A stretch of 64,000 nt of DNA, taken from assembly GCF_002786295.1 (NCBI RefSeq), contig NZ_PGTC01000013.1, positions 131,501 to 195,500 on the forward strand, written 5' to 3'. Under the pieces are notes generated by a model. That model was not told where the DNA came from. It was given only the letters and a program-made list of their open reading frames with translations, and ran no database searches. The translations under genes and the position numbers were made by a program. The stretch is from Pseudooceanicola marinus (GTDB taxonomy: Bacteria > Pseudomonadota > Alphaproteobacteria > Rhodobacterales > Rhodobacteraceae). Within the stretch, counting starts at the first letter, position 1. Each line of letters starts with the position of its first letter. Below, piece by piece: positions 17,733 through 27,750 of the stretch.

Positions 17733-20216
17733 TCAGAGCTTCCGCTCGACCTCCTCGCGCTCGAAGATCTCGATGACATCGCCGGGGCGGACGTCTTCGT
17801 AGTTCTCGAAGGCCATGCCGCATTCCTGGCCCGAGATGACTTCCGACACCTCGTCCTTGAAACGCTTCAGGGTCTTCAGCGTACCCTCGTGGATCACCAC
17901 GTCGTCGCGCAGCAGGCGGACGCCTGCGGAACGGCGGGCCACACCTTCGGTGACCAGGCAGCCAGCAACCTTGCCGACGTTGGACACCTTGAAGACATCC
18001 TTGATCGTGGCGTAGCCGATGAAGTTCTCGCGGATCTCGTTGGACAGCAGGCCAGAGGCCGCCGCTTTCACGTCATCCACCAGATCGTAGATCACCGAGT
18101 AGTAGCGGATCTCGACGCCCTTCTGGTTGGCCGAGTTCCGCGCCGGGGCGTTGGCCCGGACGTTGAACCCGATGACCGGGCAACCGGAGGCTTCGGCCAG
18201 GCCCACGTCGGTTTCGGTGATGGCACCGACACCGTAATGGATAACCCGCACGCGGACCTCGTCGTTGCCGACCTTTTCCAGCGCCTGAACGATGGCCTCG
18301 GCAGAGCCCTGCACGTCGGCCTTCACGATGACCGGCAGTTCGGACACATTCTCGTCCGCCTTGGCCTTCGCCATCAGCTGTTCCAGCGTGGTGCCGGCCC
18401 CGATGACCGCGGATTTCTCCTTGGCCACGTTGTGACGGTACTCGGCGATCTCGCGGGCCTGGGCCTCGGTCGAAACCACGTTCAGAACGTCACCCGCTTC
18501 GGGCGTGCCGTTCAGGCCCAGCACCTCGACGGGCACGGACGGGCCGGCCTCCTCGACGCGCTCGCCCTTGTCGTTCACCAGGGCGCGGACCTTGCCGTAC
18601 TGTTCGCCGACGACGAAGATGTCGCCGCGATGCAGGGTGCCCTTCTGGACCAGCACGGTGGCGACGGGGCCACGGCCCACGTCCAGCTGGGCCTCGATCA
18701 CGGCGCCTTCGGCGGCCCGGTTCGGGTTCGCCTTCAGTTCCAGGATCTCGGACTGCAGCGCGATGGCTTCCAGCAGTTCATCCAGGCCCTGGCCGGTAAG
18801 TGCCGAGACTTCCACGTCCTGCACGTCGCCAGACATTTTCTCGACGATCACCTCGTGCTGCAGCAGCTCGGCGCGCACCTTGTCGGCGTCTGCGGCGGGC
18901 TTGTCGCACTTGTTGATCGCCACGATCATCGGCACGCCGGCCGCTTTCGCGTGGTGGATGGCCTCGATGGTCTGCGGCATGACCGAATCATCCGCCGCCA
19001 CCACCAGCACCACGATGTCCGTCACCTGCGCCCCGCGGGAGCGCATGGAGGTGAAGGCCGCGTGGCCGGGCGTGTCGAGGAACGACAGGACAGCGCCGCT
19101 GTCGGTCGTCACCTGGTAGGCACCGATGTGCTGGGTGATGCCGCCGGCTTCGCCAGCCACCACCTTCGCGTTGCGGATCGCGTCCAGAAGCGAGGTCTTG
19201 CCGTGGTCGACGTGGCCCATGATCGTGATGACCGGGGGACGACCCTGCAGATCCTCTTCCTTGTCCTCTTCCGCGTGAATGACGTCTTCGACGTCCGCAT
19301 CGGAGACACGCTGCACCTTGTGGCCGAACTCTTCGATGATCAGTTCAGCGGTGTCCGCGTCGATGGTCTGGTTCTGCGTGACCATCATGCCCATGTTCAT
19401 CAGCGACTTCACGACGTCGGCGACGCGTTCGGCCATGCGGTTCGCCAGTTCCGAGACAACGATGGTTTCGGGCAGCTGCACGTCACGCACCACCTTCTCA
19501 CGGGAAACGTTGCCGCCCATGGCTTTCTGGCGGGCACGCTCCTGCTTCCGCTTCATCGCGGCCATGGATTTCTGACGGCCACCTTCGCCACCGCGAAGTG
19601 CTTGATTCAGCGTCAGTTTCCCGGAACGACGGCCATCATCGCGACCCTTGTTGCGGCCGCCGCGATCGTCGCGGTCGGTGCGTTCGGGGGTCGCGGTCTT
19701 GACGCGGCCCTTGGGCGCGCGACCGGCATCGTCGCCGGCCGGAGCAGCAGCCGGCGCGGAGGCAGCAGCGGCAGCGCGCTTGGCGGCCTCGGCCTCCTCG
19801 GTGCGCTTGCGCTCTTCTTCCGCGGCCTTGGCCTTGGCTTTTTCCTCGGCTTCGCGGGCCTCACGCTCTTTCTGCTCCGCCTCTTCACGGCGGCGCTGGC
19901 GCTCTTCCTCGCGTTCCTTTTCCTCGCGGGCGCGGCGTTCGGCGTCTTCAGCCTCACGCGCTTTGGCGGCGGCCACGGCCTTCAGGCGGCGTTCCATTTC
20001 GGCATCGGTGATGCCCTTTGGCCGCTTGTTGGGATCGCCCAGTGCCGGGTTGCCACCAGATTTGCCCGAGCCCGGCTTGGGCACGACAACGCGTTTGCGC
20101 TTCGTCACCACTTCGACGTTCTTGGTGCGGCCGTGGCTGAAGCTCTGCTTCACGTTCCCCGCACGGGGACCGCCGCCTCGAACACCCAGAGTCTTTTTAC
20201 CGTCGTTGTCGCTCAT
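17733..20216 (-). CDS. infB: Translation initiation factor IF-2
   Basis: IF-2 brings initiator tRNA to the ribosome and promotes subunit joining. From the ATG at 20216 (AGGAAG upstream) it has 827 residues; a TTG three codons earlier is too close to the ribosome site. The first 250 residues are a charged, Ala/Glu/Arg-rich coiled region. The GTPase domain has GHVDHGKT (G1), DTPGH (G3) and NKCD (G4), followed by the beta-barrel and C-terminal domains that bind fMet-tRNA. It is the last gene of the rimP-nusA-ylxR-infB operon, 44 bases after ylxR. Confidence 0.98.
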   Translation of the reverse strand: MSDNDGKKTLGVRGGGPRAGNVKQSFSHGRTKNVEVVTKRKRVVVPKPGSGKSGGNPALGDPNKRPKGITDAEMERRLKAVAAAKAREAEDAERRAREEKEREEERQRRREEAEQKEREAREAEEKAKAKAAEEERKRTEEAEAAKRAAAAASAPAAAPAGDDAGRAPKGRVKTATPERTDRDDRGGRNKGRDDGRRSGKLTLNQALRGGEGGRQKSMAAMKRKQERARQKAMGGNVSREKVVRDVQLPETIVVSELANRMAERVADVVKSLMNMGMMVTQNQTIDADTAELIIEEFGHKVQRVSDADVEDVIHAEEDKEEDLQGRPPVITIMGHVDHGKTSLLDAIRNAKVVAGEAGGITQHIGAYQVTTDSGAVLSFLDTPGHAAFTSMRSRGAQVTDIVVLVVAADDSVMPQTIEAIHHAKAAGVPMIVAINKCDKPAADADKVRAELLQHEVIVEKMSGDVQDVEVSALTGQGLDELLEAIALQSEILELKANPNRAAEGAVIEAQLDVGRGPVATVLVQKGTLHRGDIFVVGEQYGKVRALVNDKGERVEEAGPSVPVEVLGLNGTPEAGDVLNVVSTEAQAREIAEYRHNVAKEKSAVIGAGTTLEQLMAKAKADENVSELPVIVKADVQGSAEAIVQALEKVGNDEVRVRVIHYGVGAITETDVGLAEASGCPVIGFNVRANAPARNSANQKGVEIRYYSVIYDLVDDVKAAASGLLSNEIRENFIGYATIKDVFKVSNVGKVAGCLVTEGVARRSAGVRLLRDDVVIHEGTLKTLKRFKDEVSEVISGQECGMAFENYEDVRPGDVIEIFEREEVERKL

Positions 20217-20260
20217 ATTGGCCAATCTTCCTTTCAGGCGGGACCCTCCCGCCTCATGCG

Positions 20261-20851
20261 TCAGGCACGCAGACCTCGCAGTCTTGCGGCCTCCTCTACA
20301 ACACGTTTGCTCAAACCGCCAGTTCCTAAGGCGGCGTGTATGACAGTTTCCCGTCCGAAGGCCAAGCCCAGCTCACTTGCGGTGAGCCAGCCGATGTATT
20401 TGCCCCGGTGGGGGGTCGACAGTTTGGTCTTGCCTCGGGTCGACCCGTCGCAGGCCTGGATGAGGGCGGTTGCCTCTTCCTTCGCCAGCATATCCTTCAC
20501 CTTCTCGTAGCCCGCGACCGCGTCACCGGACTTGCGCGCCAGAGCCAGAAGCTCGCACACGCGTTTCGCCAGAAGGGTTTCGACCATGTCCGACAGGTTG
20601 TCGGGCACGGTCACCTGTTGCTTGGCCGACCGCGAGAAGAGTTTCTTCTTCGCGGCCGTGTCGATCGCCTCGCGTTCCGAGGTGACCCAGATGCCCCGGC
20701 CCGGCAGCTTCTCCGCCACGTCCGGGACCACCTGGCCCTCGGGCCCGACGACGAAACGCATCAGCCCGGCCTTGGGCTGCACCTCGCCAGTGACGATGCA
20801 CTTGCGTTCCGGTCCGTCCTCGCGGGCCTTGGTCTTGCCACCACGGCTCAT
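20261..20851 (-). CDS. ylxR: YlxR/DUF448 RNA-binding protein with a ribosomal L7Ae-like C-terminal part
   Basis: The ATG at 20851, with GGAACGGAGA upstream, gives 196 residues. The N-terminal half is the YlxR domain ([20 protein letters not shown], then LPGRGIWV), a small RNA-binding fold. The second half resembles L7Ae/L30e proteins ([20 protein letters not shown]). In other bacteria YlxR-type genes always sit between nusA and infB, as here (22 bases after nusA, 44 before infB). The role is not firmly known; RNase P interaction and translation-linked roles have been suggested for homologues. Confidence 0.9.
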   Translation of the reverse strand: MSRGGKTKAREDGPERKCIVTGEVQPKAGLMRFVVGPEGQVVPDVAEKLPGRGIWVTSEREAIDTAAKKKLFSRSAKQQVTVPDNLSDMVETLLAKRVCELLALARKSGDAVAGYEKVKDMLAKEEATALIQACDGSTRGKTKLSTPHRGKYIGWLTASELGLAFGRETVIHAALGTGGLSKRVVEEAARLRGLRA

Positions 20852-20873
20852 CAGCGCGTCTCCGTTCCCGGTC

Positions 20874-22487
20874 TCAGCCTTCGGCCTGTTCTTCGCCGTC
20901 CTCGATCTCTTCCTCGTCCGGTTCAAGCTCGGCCGGATCGACCCAGCCCAGCAGGACGCGGGCGGTCATCACCAGTTGCTGAGCCTCTTCGAGGGAGACG
21001 TCGAATTTCTCCAGAAGGCCGTCGTCCTTCTGGCGTTCGCCGTCGACGGTGGTCCAGCCGCCAGCCAGTTCCCAGTCGGCACAGGTGGCGAAATCTTCCA
21101 GCGTCTTGATGCCGTCTTCCGCCAGCACCTCCACCATCTGGGGGGTCAGGCCGTCGAATTCAATAAGGCTGTCCTCGGCGCCCATCTCGCGGGCGTGGTC
21201 CAGGGCCGCCTTGGCCTGGGCTTCCAGAACGTCGCGGGCCCGGGCCTGCAGTTCGTTGGCCGTATCCTCGTCCACCCCGTCGATCACCAGCAGTTCGTCG
21301 ATCTCGACGTAGGCGACCTCTTCGAGGTTGGTGAAGCCTTCGGACACCAGGAGTTGGGCAAAGAACTCGTCCAGGTCCAGCGTGTCCATGAACAGCTTGG
21401 TGCGATCCTCGAATTCCTTCTGACGGCGGGCGGATTCCTCCTCCTCCGTCATGATGTCGATGTCCAGGCCGGTCAGCTGCGAGGCCAGGCGCACGTTCTG
21501 ACCGCGACGGCCAATGGCCAGGGACAGCTGCTCCTCGGGCACCACGACCTCGATCCTCTCGGCTTCCTCGTCGAGAACGACCTTGGTCACCTCGGCCGGT
21601 TGCAGCGCGTTCACCAGGAAGGTGGGCATGTCTTCGGACCAGGGGATGATGTCGATCTTCTCGCCCTGCAGTTCGTTCACCACGGCCTGCACGCGCGACC
21701 CGCGCATACCGACACAGGCGCCGACGGGGTCGATGGAACCGTCATGCGAAATCACACCGATCTTGGCGCGCGAGCCGGGATCCCGGGCCACGGCCTTGAT
21801 CTCGATGATGCCGTCGTAGATCTCCGGCACTTCCATCTTGAACAGCTCGGCCATGAACTGCGGATCGGTGCGGGACAGGAAGATCTGCGGGCCACGGGTC
21901 TCGCGGCGCACATCCTTGATGTAGCAACGGATGCGGTCGTTCGGACGGTAGGCCTCGCGGCCGATCTTCTCGTTGCGGCGCAGGATGGCTTCGCCCCGGC
22001 CCACGTCGACGATGACGTTGCCGTATTCCTCGCGCTTGACCACGCCGTTGATGATCGTGCCGACGCGATCCTGGAATTCCTCGTACTGGCGATCCCGCTC
22101 CGCTTCGCGGACCTTCTGCAGGATCACCTGCTTGGCCGACTGGGCGGCGATCCGGCCCATCTCGACCGGCGGGATCTCCTCGACGTAGGTGTCCCCGATC
22201 TGCGGGTCGGCCATGTACTGCTTGGCCTGCTGGACGGTCATCTCGGCCTGGTAGTTCTCCAGGTCCTCGTCCTCGACCACGGTGCGCACGCGGGTGAAGG
22301 TGGCGCGGCCGGTCTTGCGGTCGATGGACACGCGGATGTCCATCTCCGAGCCGTAGCGGCTCTTGGCGGCCCGGGCCAGCGACTCTTCCATCGCCTCGAC
22401 CACGAGACCGGGGTCGATCATCTTCTCGCGCGCAACCGCCTCGGCGGTTTGCAGCAGTTCAAGCTGGTTGGCAGAGGTAATCGCCAT
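20874..22487 (-). CDS. nusA: Transcription termination/antitermination factor NusA
   Basis: The 537-residue NusA has the N-terminal RNA-polymerase-binding domain (about 1-130), an S1 domain (about 135-205) and two KH domains (about 230-350, with the [10 protein letters not shown] stretch). The acidic C-terminal helix-hairpin-helix repeats end in an Asp/Glu-rich tail. It modulates pausing, termination and rRNA antitermination. It starts two bases after the rimP stop. NusA is known to influence its own operon, and a terminator-like hairpin lies in the leader upstream of rimP. Confidence 0.98.
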   Translation of the reverse strand: MAITSANQLELLQTAEAVAREKMIDPGLVVEAMEESLARAAKSRYGSEMDIRVSIDRKTGRATFTRVRTVVEDEDLENYQAEMTVQQAKQYMADPQIGDTYVEEIPPVEMGRIAAQSAKQVILQKVREAERDRQYEEFQDRVGTIINGVVKREEYGNVIVDVGRGEAILRRNEKIGREAYRPNDRIRCYIKDVRRETRGPQIFLSRTDPQFMAELFKMEVPEIYDGIIEIKAVARDPGSRAKIGVISHDGSIDPVGACVGMRGSRVQAVVNELQGEKIDIIPWSEDMPTFLVNALQPAEVTKVVLDEEAERIEVVVPEEQLSLAIGRRGQNVRLASQLTGLDIDIMTEEEESARRQKEFEDRTKLFMDTLDLDEFFAQLLVSEGFTNLEEVAYVEIDELLVIDGVDEDTANELQARARDVLEAQAKAALDHAREMGAEDSLIEFDGLTPQMVEVLAEDGIKTLEDFATCADWELAGGWTTVDGERQKDDGLLEKFDVSLEEAQQLVMTARVLLGWVDPAELEPDEEEIEDGEEQAEG

Positions 22488-22489
22488 AA

Positions 22490-23080
22490 TCAGTCCTCCT
22501 GGGAACCCGGATCGGTCTCGATCTCGTCGAAAGTCTCTTCGTTCAACACGCCGGCGGCTTTCCGGGCCTTCAGCATTTCCTTGACCAGCTCGTCGGTCAT
22601 GACCAGCTTGGCGTCCGCCAGCCAGTCATAGTTCAGACCCACGGTGATCTCTTCGCCCTGATCCTCGATGTTGATCAGCACGTCGTTGTCCTCGATCCCG
22701 GCCAGGATGCCGCGGAACCGCTTGCGGCCGTCGATCAGCTCGGCGGTTTCGACCTTGGCTTCGTAGCCTTCGTAGGCCTCGAAGTCCTTCAGCCGGGTCA
22801 GCGGCCGGTCGATACCGGGGGAGCTGACCTCGAGGTTGTACATGTCGGTGATCGGGTCCTCGACATCCAGCACGGCGGAGACCGCGTTGGAAATCTCGGC
22901 GCACTCATCCACCTCGATCCCGCCGTCAGGCCGTTCGGCCATGATCTGCACGGTCTTGGTGTTCTTGGTGCCACCCATCACGCGGATGCGCACCAGCTCG
23001 AAACCGAGGTCCTCGATCACGGGGCCCACGATCTCTGCCAGGCGGCGGTCGATGGCGGTTTTTGCGATTAGATCGGTCAT
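22490..23080 (-). CDS. rimP: Ribosome maturation factor RimP
   Basis: RimP helps assemble the 30S subunit. The chosen ATG at 23080 gives 196 residues beginning [16 protein letters not shown], as in relatives; an ATG two codons earlier is also possible. The N-terminal alpha/beta domain contains [11 protein letters not shown] near residues 86-96, the most conserved stretch of the family, and an SH3-like C-terminal domain follows. It is the first gene of the nusA-infB operon and starts about 50 bases after an intrinsic terminator hairpin. No initiator tRNA gene precedes it, unlike in enterobacteria. Confidence 0.96.
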   Translation of the reverse strand: MTDLIAKTAIDRRLAEIVGPVIEDLGFELVRIRVMGGTKNTKTVQIMAERPDGGIEVDECAEISNAVSAVLDVEDPITDMYNLEVSSPGIDRPLTRLKDFEAYEGYEAKVETAELIDGRKRFRGILAGIEDNDVLINIEDQGEEITVGLNYDWLADAKLVMTDELVKEMLKARKAAGVLNEETFDEIETDPGSQED

Positions 23081-23125
23081 ACTCATCCGGGTCGGGGCCG
23101 TCAGGCACGGGGGCCATCGGGGCAC

Positions 23126-23148
23126 AAAAAAACGGGCGCGCGGCCCGT
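23126..23148 (-). terminator. Terminator hairpin between pip and rimP, possible attenuator
   Basis: On the minus strand ACGGGC (23148-23143), a CGCGC loop and GCCCGT (23137-23132) are followed by a run of seven Ts. It may end pip transcription. A promoter-like sequence upstream of it (23204-23232), however, places it inside the rimP-operon leader, where it would act as an attenuator. Confidence 0.75.
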
Positions 23149-23203
23149 CGAAATTCCGGTGGAGTGTCGATCCCAGAGGGTCCGACGCGCCGCTGTTGAG
23201 GGG

Positions 23204-23232
23204 CATATACGCCTGAACGCGGCGAATCGCAA
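23204..23232 (-). promoter_or_regulatory. Candidate promoter of the rimP-nusA operon
   Basis: On the minus strand TTGCGA (23232-23227), 17 bases and TATATG (23209-23204) fit a sigma-70-type promoter. A start near 23197 would give a leader of about 117 bases that includes the terminator hairpin at 23126-23148. Confidence 0.45.
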
Positions 23233-23254
23233 GCCCCGCTGCGTTTCAGCCCGC

Positions 23255-24223
23255 TCAGCCCCGCGCCACGCGGTCCATCACCTGCACCAGTTTCGCGGTG
23301 ATCCCGGGCTCCGACAGGGCGTGCCCCGCGTTCGGAACCATGTGCAGATCCGCCTTGTCCCAGGCCCGCGCCACTGCCCAGGCCGTCCGCGGCGGACAGA
23401 TCATGTCCAGCCGCCCCTGCACGATGTCGCCGGGGATATGGGCGATGCGGCCAATGTCGCGCAGGATCTGTCCCTCTTCCATCCAGCCCAGGTGGGTGAA
23501 GTAGTGATTTTCCAGACGCGCGAAGGCCCGCGCATACTGCCCCGGGGGTTCCCCGCCGACGCCGTTGCTGGCAACCGAAGCCAGCGCATTCTCCCAAGAC
23601 GACCAGGCCTTGGCGAACCGCACCTCTTCCACCGGGTCGCCGGTGAACAGCCTGCGCGCATAGGCGGCGATCAGGTCGTCGCGTTCCTCCTCCGGGATCG
23701 GTTCGATGAAGCGGGCCCAGGTTTCCGGCCAGAAATGTCCGGCGCCACCGCCATAGAACCAGTCCAGCTCGGCCCGGGTCATGGTGAAGACCCCGCGCAG
23801 CGCCAGGTGCAGCACGCGGTCGGGGTGGGTTTCGGCGTAGATCAGCGCCAGCGTGGCGCCCCAGGATCCGCCGAAGACGCACCACTGGTCGATGCCCAGG
23901 GTTTCGCGGATTTTTTCGATGTCGCGCACCAGGTGCCAGGTGGTGTTGTGTTCCACGCTGGCGAAGGGGCGCGAACGGCCGCAGCCGCGCTGATCGAACA
24001 GGATGATGCGATAGCGGTCGGGATCGAAATAGCGCCGCATGGCGGGGGAACAGCCGCCCCCGGGTCCGCCGTGCAGGACGATGGCCGGAAGGCCCTTCGG
24101 GTTGCCGGATTGCTCGACATAGATGTCATGCCCCTCACCCACCGTCAGCATCCGCTGATCGAAGGGGTCCACGGGCGGGTACAACATCTGGCTTGCGCTC
24201 TTTTGACCCGAGTTTCTATCCAT
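23255..24223 (-). CDS. pip: Proline iminopeptidase
   Basis: This 322-residue alpha/beta-hydrolase releases N-terminal proline from peptides. The oxyanion-hole motif HGGPGGG is at residues 51-57 and the nucleophile elbow GGSWG has the catalytic serine S120. The catalytic aspartate and histidine lie near 270 and 298 (in GRLDMICPP and NAGHA). No signal peptide is seen, so it acts in the cytoplasm. It is divergent from ubiG, with only 51 bases between the starts, and precedes the rimP operon on the same strand with a terminator between them. Confidence 0.95.
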   Translation of the reverse strand: MDRNSGQKSASQMLYPPVDPFDQRMLTVGEGHDIYVEQSGNPKGLPAIVLHGGPGGGCSPAMRRYFDPDRYRIILFDQRGCGRSRPFASVEHNTTWHLVRDIEKIRETLGIDQWCVFGGSWGATLALIYAETHPDRVLHLALRGVFTMTRAELDWFYGGGAGHFWPETWARFIEPIPEEERDDLIAAYARRLFTGDPVEEVRFAKAWSSWENALASVASNGVGGEPPGQYARAFARLENHYFTHLGWMEEGQILRDIGRIAHIPGDIVQGRLDMICPPRTAWAVARAWDKADLHMVPNAGHALSEPGITAKLVQVMDRVARG

Positions 24224-24274
24224 CTCCGTCCCATATAAGAGGGGTTAAGCCACCATGACCCCAAGGAGCGCGGA

Positions 24275-25021
24275 ATGCAAACCGACAACACAACCGTGGA
24301 CGCCGCGGAAGTCGCCAAGTTCGAAGCCATGGCGGCCGAGTGGTGGGACCCCACTGGAAAGTTCAAACCGCTGCACATGATGAACCCGGTGCGGCTGGAC
24401 TACATCACCCGTCAGATCGCCGCGGAATTCGACCGTGACCTGAGCGGCGAAAAACCCTTTGCCGGCCTGCGGTTGCTGGACATCGGCTGTGGCGGCGGAC
24501 TGCTCTGCGAACCCATGGCGCGGCTTGGCGCCGAAGTGGTGGGCGTCGATGCCGCCCCGCGCAACATCCCCGTGGCCCAGACCCATGCCGAACAGTCGGG
24601 CCTGCAGATCGACTATCGCCACGACACCGCCGAGGCGATGGCGGCGGCCGGCGAGAAATTCGACGTGGTGCTGAACATGGAGGTCGTCGAACACGTCTCC
24701 GACCCGCTGGCCTATCTGACCGCCTGTCACGATCTGTTGAAGCCGGGCGGCCTGCACCTTTGCTCGACCATCAACCGCAATGCCAAAAGCTTCGCCATGG
24801 CCATCGTGGGCGCCGAATGGGTCATGCGATGGCTGCCCAAGGGCACCCATGAATGGTCGAAGTTCATCACCCCCGATGAGCTGTACGAGTTGATCCGCAA
24901 GGCCGGCATGACGCCCGTGGACCGCAAGGGCTACGTCTTCAATCCGGTCAGCTGGCAGTGGTCGATCTCCGCCCGGGATCTGTCGGTGAACTACGTCACC
25001 GCCGCGCTGCGACCGGAATAA
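24275..25021 (+). CDS. ubiG: Ubiquinone O-methyltransferase UbiG
   Basis: The 248-residue enzyme performs both O-methylations of ubiquinone synthesis using S-adenosylmethionine. The cofactor-binding motif [11 protein letters not shown] is at residues 67-77, and the family start [19 protein letters not shown] near residues 17-35 is diagnostic. Conserved LNMEVVEHV and KPGG stretches follow. A CAAGGAGCG ribosome site precedes the ATG. The next gene (a cation exchanger) is 81 bases downstream and is not obviously related. Confidence 0.97.
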   Translation: MQTDNTTVDAAEVAKFEAMAAEWWDPTGKFKPLHMMNPVRLDYITRQIAAEFDRDLSGEKPFAGLRLLDIGCGGGLLCEPMARLGAEVVGVDAAPRNIPVAQTHAEQSGLQIDYRHDTAEAMAAAGEKFDVVLNMEVVEHVSDPLAYLTACHDLLKPGGLHLCSTINRNAKSFAMAIVGAEWVMRWLPKGTHEWSKFITPDELYELIRKAGMTPVDRKGYVFNPVSWQWSISARDLSVNYVTAALRPE

Positions 25022-25102
25022 GGGAACCGGCGGGCGCAGGGGGCGTTGAGGCTGCGATGACACAGTCCCGCCCCTGCCCCGCCACGCCGATCCTGGCCGC
25101 CG

Positions 25103-26152
25103 ATGTTCGCTGATCTTCCCCCAGCCGTCGTGCTGGCCCTCTTCGCCGGTTTTGCCGTGGTGATCGCCCTGGTGGGCGTGCGGATGACCGACTACGCCGA
25201 CCGGATCGCCGACCGCACCGGGCTGGGCGAGGCGATCGTGGGCGGCGTCATCCTGGGCGCCGCGACCTCCCTCTCGGGGACAATCGTGTCGATCTCCGCC
25301 GCGATGGAGGGACGCGCCTCGCTGGCCTTTTCCAACTCCATCGGGGGCATTGCGGCGCAGACCGCCTTCCTGGCGCTGGCCGACATGACGTTCCGCCGCG
25401 CCAACCTGGAACATGCCGCCGCCGAGCTGACCAACCTTTTCCAGGGTATCCTGCTGATCTTCCTGCTTCTTCTGCCACTCGGCGCGCTGGTCACGCCGGA
25501 GGTGACCTGGCTGTCGATCCACCCGGTCTCCTTCCTGATCCCCACGCTCTACATCGCGGGTCTCTTCGTCTCGAAGACGGTGCAGGAGACACCGATGTGG
25601 ACGCCGGTGCACACGCGCCACACCCGCACCGACGCCCCGGAGCAAGAGGACGAACAGACCGCGCGCAAATCGAACCTGCGTCTTTACGGCGAGTTCGGCG
25701 TGCTGATGGCCATCATGGGCGTGGCGGGCTACGGCATCGGGCAAACCGGCTCGGCCATCACCGACACGCTGGGTCTGTCGGCCTCGCTCGTGGGGGCGCT
25801 GATGACCGCCGTAGCGACCTCCCTGCCGGAACTGGTGACGACGCTGGCCGCCGTGCGGCGTGGCGCGCTGCAGCTGGCCGTGGGCGGGATCATCGGCGGC
25901 AACACCTTCGACACGCTGTTCCTGCCCCTGTCGGACATGGCCTATCGCGACGGGTCGCTCTACCACGCCGCCACCAACCAGGACTACTTCTGGGTGGTCA
26001 CCTCGTCGCTGATGACGGCGATCCTGATCGGCGGGCTGGTGGTGCGCGAACGGCGCGGACCGGCGGGTATCGGGTTCGACAGCTCGGCCCTGCTGCTGAT
26101 CTACGCCGGCGCCATCGCGGTGCAGGTCCTGGCCTTCGGCGGCGGCGGCTAA
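25103..26152 (+). CDS. CaCA-family sodium/calcium exchanger-like protein
   Basis: The 349-residue membrane protein has two halves of about five hydrophobic helices each, joined by a charged loop near 165-195. Each half has an alpha-repeat signature: GGVILGAATSLSGTIVSISA near residues 47-66, and GALMTAVATSLPELVTTLAA near 232-251 followed by GGIIGGNTFDT. These residues bind the ion in Na+/Ca2+ exchangers. The usual acidic residue of the first repeat is not evident (TSLSGT rather than TSLPE), so the ion may differ. Its end overlaps the convergent marR gene by four bases. Confidence 0.85.
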   Translation: MFADLPPAVVLALFAGFAVVIALVGVRMTDYADRIADRTGLGEAIVGGVILGAATSLSGTIVSISAAMEGRASLAFSNSIGGIAAQTAFLALADMTFRRANLEHAAAELTNLFQGILLIFLLLLPLGALVTPEVTWLSIHPVSFLIPTLYIAGLFVSKTVQETPMWTPVHTRHTRTDAPEQEDEQTARKSNLRLYGEFGVLMAIMGVAGYGIGQTGSAITDTLGLSASLVGALMTAVATSLPELVTTLAAVRRGALQLAVGGIIGGNTFDTLFLPLSDMAYRDGSLYHAATNQDYFWVVTSSLMTAILIGGLVVRERRGPAGIGFDSSALLLIYAGAIAVQVLAFGGGG

Positions 26153-26592
26153 CGCTCGTCGTCGAGCTTGCCGCGCAGTTCCCGCAGCAAGGGCAGCATA
26201 GCGCGCACCTTCTCCTCGGGGATCTCGTCCAGCATGCCGGCGAACAGCGGTGCCACCGCCGTCAGCGCCGCATCGCGGGCCTGGCGCCCGGCGGGGCTGA
26301 TCGCCACCATCTTGCGCCGCGCATCATCCCAGTCGGGCCGGATGTGCACGTAGCCCGCCCATTCCAGCTTCCCCAGGGTGTTGGTCATCGCGCCGCGCGT
26401 CACGTGAAACGTCTGCGCCAGCTGCGCCGGGCTGCGTTCCGTGCCGGTCCGCGCCAGGTGGTTCAGCACCGAGAAATGCGACAGCTCCATCCCCTTGGGC
26501 AACACCTTGGACAGGCGGTTGCGGATCATCTGATCCACCGCCAGGATCTCGGAGAACAGCGCGATGGCGAGGGAATTCCTGGGTCCGTCCAT
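26149..26592 (-). CDS. MarR-family transcription regulator
   Basis: This 147-residue protein has a MarR-type winged helix-turn-helix at about residues 35-105 (LNHLARTG...QTFHVTRGAMTNTLGKLE...VHIRPDWDDARRK). Such dimers repress genes for efflux, degradation or stress and often respond to phenolic ligands. It is the last gene of the comF-grxC-nitrilase-marR run, six bases after the nitrilase gene. Its targets are unknown; no palindrome is obvious in front of it. Confidence 0.9.
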   Translation of the reverse strand: MDGPRNSLAIALFSEILAVDQMIRNRLSKVLPKGMELSHFSVLNHLARTGTERSPAQLAQTFHVTRGAMTNTLGKLEWAGYVHIRPDWDDARRKMVAISPAGRQARDAALTAVAPLFAGMLDEIPEEKVRAMLPLLRELRGKLDDER

Positions 26593-26598
26593 GGGGCC

Positions 26599-27453
26599 TC
26601 AGAGCGCGGAAGTATCGAGGGAGAAGGGCCGGTCATGGCCCAGCGACGGAACCCGCTTGCGCGCACTGGTCACCGCGGCGGGGTCGATCTCGGCATAGCC
26701 GATGCCGGTCTCGGTGCCCATGTCCAGCAGGACCTCGCCCCAGGGCGCCACGACCATCGAATGGCCATGGGTGCGGCGTTCCTTCTGGTCCGGGCGGGTG
26801 TGCAGCCCGGTCTGCGCGGGCGCCAGCACGTAACAACCGGTCTCGATCGCCCGGGCGCGTTGCAGCGGTTCCCAATGGGCGGCGCCGGTGACAGGGCTGA
26901 AGGCGGCGGGCGCGGTCAGGATCGTCGCGCCGGCCTTGGCCAGTGCCCGATGCAAGTAGGGGAACCGCACGTCGTAGCAGATGGTCATCCCCACGGTGCC
27001 GAAGGGCGTTGCGGCCACCACCGCGCGGTCACCGGGGCGGTAGCCATCGGATTCGCGGTAGGTTTCATGGGCATCCACGTTCACGTCGAACATGTGGATC
27101 TTGTCGTACCAGGCGGCGATCCCGCCCTTTGGGTCGATCAGGAAGGAGCGGTTGGCGAACCGCCCGTCCGCCTCGCCCGTCTTCAGCCCTAGCGAGCCGA
27201 TCAGGAGCCAGATGCCCAGCTCCGCCGCCTGGGCGCGCAGGCCCGCCAAAACGGGGTCGTCGTCCTGCATGCACAGCACCTCGCGCTGGTGCGCGCGCGA
27301 GTTCGACAGGCAGTTCGACACCTCCGGCGTCAGCACAAACCCCGCACCCTGGCCGGCGGCCTCGGCCACCATGGCGCGGATCATGCCAAGGTTGCCCTCC
27401 GGCTGATCGGTCGAGGTGATCTGAAGAAGGGCGGCTTTGACGGGCGCGGTCAC
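26599..27453 (-). CDS. Nit2-type carbon-nitrogen hydrolase
   Basis: The 284-residue nitrilase-superfamily enzyme has the complete Glu-Lys-Cys triad: E44 (LTPEVSNCLSN), K118 (WYDKIHMFDV) and C159 (MTICYDVRFP). The sequence best fits the Nit1/Nit2 group, which hydrolyses deaminated glutathione or omega-amides such as alpha-ketoglutaramate. Being next to glutaredoxin (four bases away) fits a glutathione-repair role. A general amidase cannot be excluded. Confidence 0.92.
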   Translation of the reverse strand: MTAPVKAALLQITSTDQPEGNLGMIRAMVAEAAGQGAGFVLTPEVSNCLSNSRAHQREVLCMQDDDPVLAGLRAQAAELGIWLLIGSLGLKTGEADGRFANRSFLIDPKGGIAAWYDKIHMFDVNVDAHETYRESDGYRPGDRAVVAATPFGTVGMTICYDVRFPYLHRALAKAGATILTAPAAFSPVTGAAHWEPLQRARAIETGCYVLAPAQTGLHTRPDQKERRTHGHSMVVAPWGEVLLDMGTETGIGYAEIDPAAVTSARKRVPSLGHDRPFSLDTSAL

Positions 27454-27457
27454 GGGA

Positions 27458-27718
27458 TCACTCCATCGCCAGTAGGGGGTCGAGCTTACCGGCGCGTTCC
27501 AGCGCCATCAGCTCGTCACAGCCGCCGACATGGATGTCGCCCACGAAGATCTGCGGCACGGTGGACCCGCCCGAGGCGCGGCTGATCATCTCGCCCCGGC
27601 GTTCGGGGTGCTGGGCGATGTCGATCTCGGTGAATTCGGCGCCCTTGCTGGTCAGCAGGCGCTTGGCGGCATGGCAGAAGCCGCAGGTCGGCTTGGTATA
27701 GATTTCAATGGTCTGCAC
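27458..27718 (-). CDS. grxC: Glutaredoxin 3
   Basis: The 86-residue glutaredoxin reduces protein disulfides and glutathione mixed disulfides in the cytoplasm. Its active site is C12-G-F-C15 rather than the more common CPYC, which may alter redox potential. The cis-proline region STVPQIFVG and the GGCDEL stretch near 66-71 bind glutathione. The gene lies 32 bases after comF and four bases before the nitrilase gene, suggesting one transcript. Confidence 0.95.
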   Translation of the reverse strand: MQTIEIYTKPTCGFCHAAKRLLTSKGAEFTEIDIAQHPERRGEMISRASGGSTVPQIFVGDIHVGGCDELMALERAGKLDPLLAME

Positions 27719-27750
27719 GGGAGCCTCCGTTATCCGGTTCGGCCGCCAAC

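Noticed and set aside
17889-20510. Long open frame opposite infB and ylxR (about 873 codons)
   Set aside because: It runs across two real genes on the other strand, is histidine/arginine/leucine rich with no family match, and has no promoter or ribosome site.
23087-23254. Initiator tRNA gene upstream of rimP
   Set aside because: The enterobacterial arrangement has one there, but this gap has no tRNA-like fold and only a promoter, a terminator and spacer.
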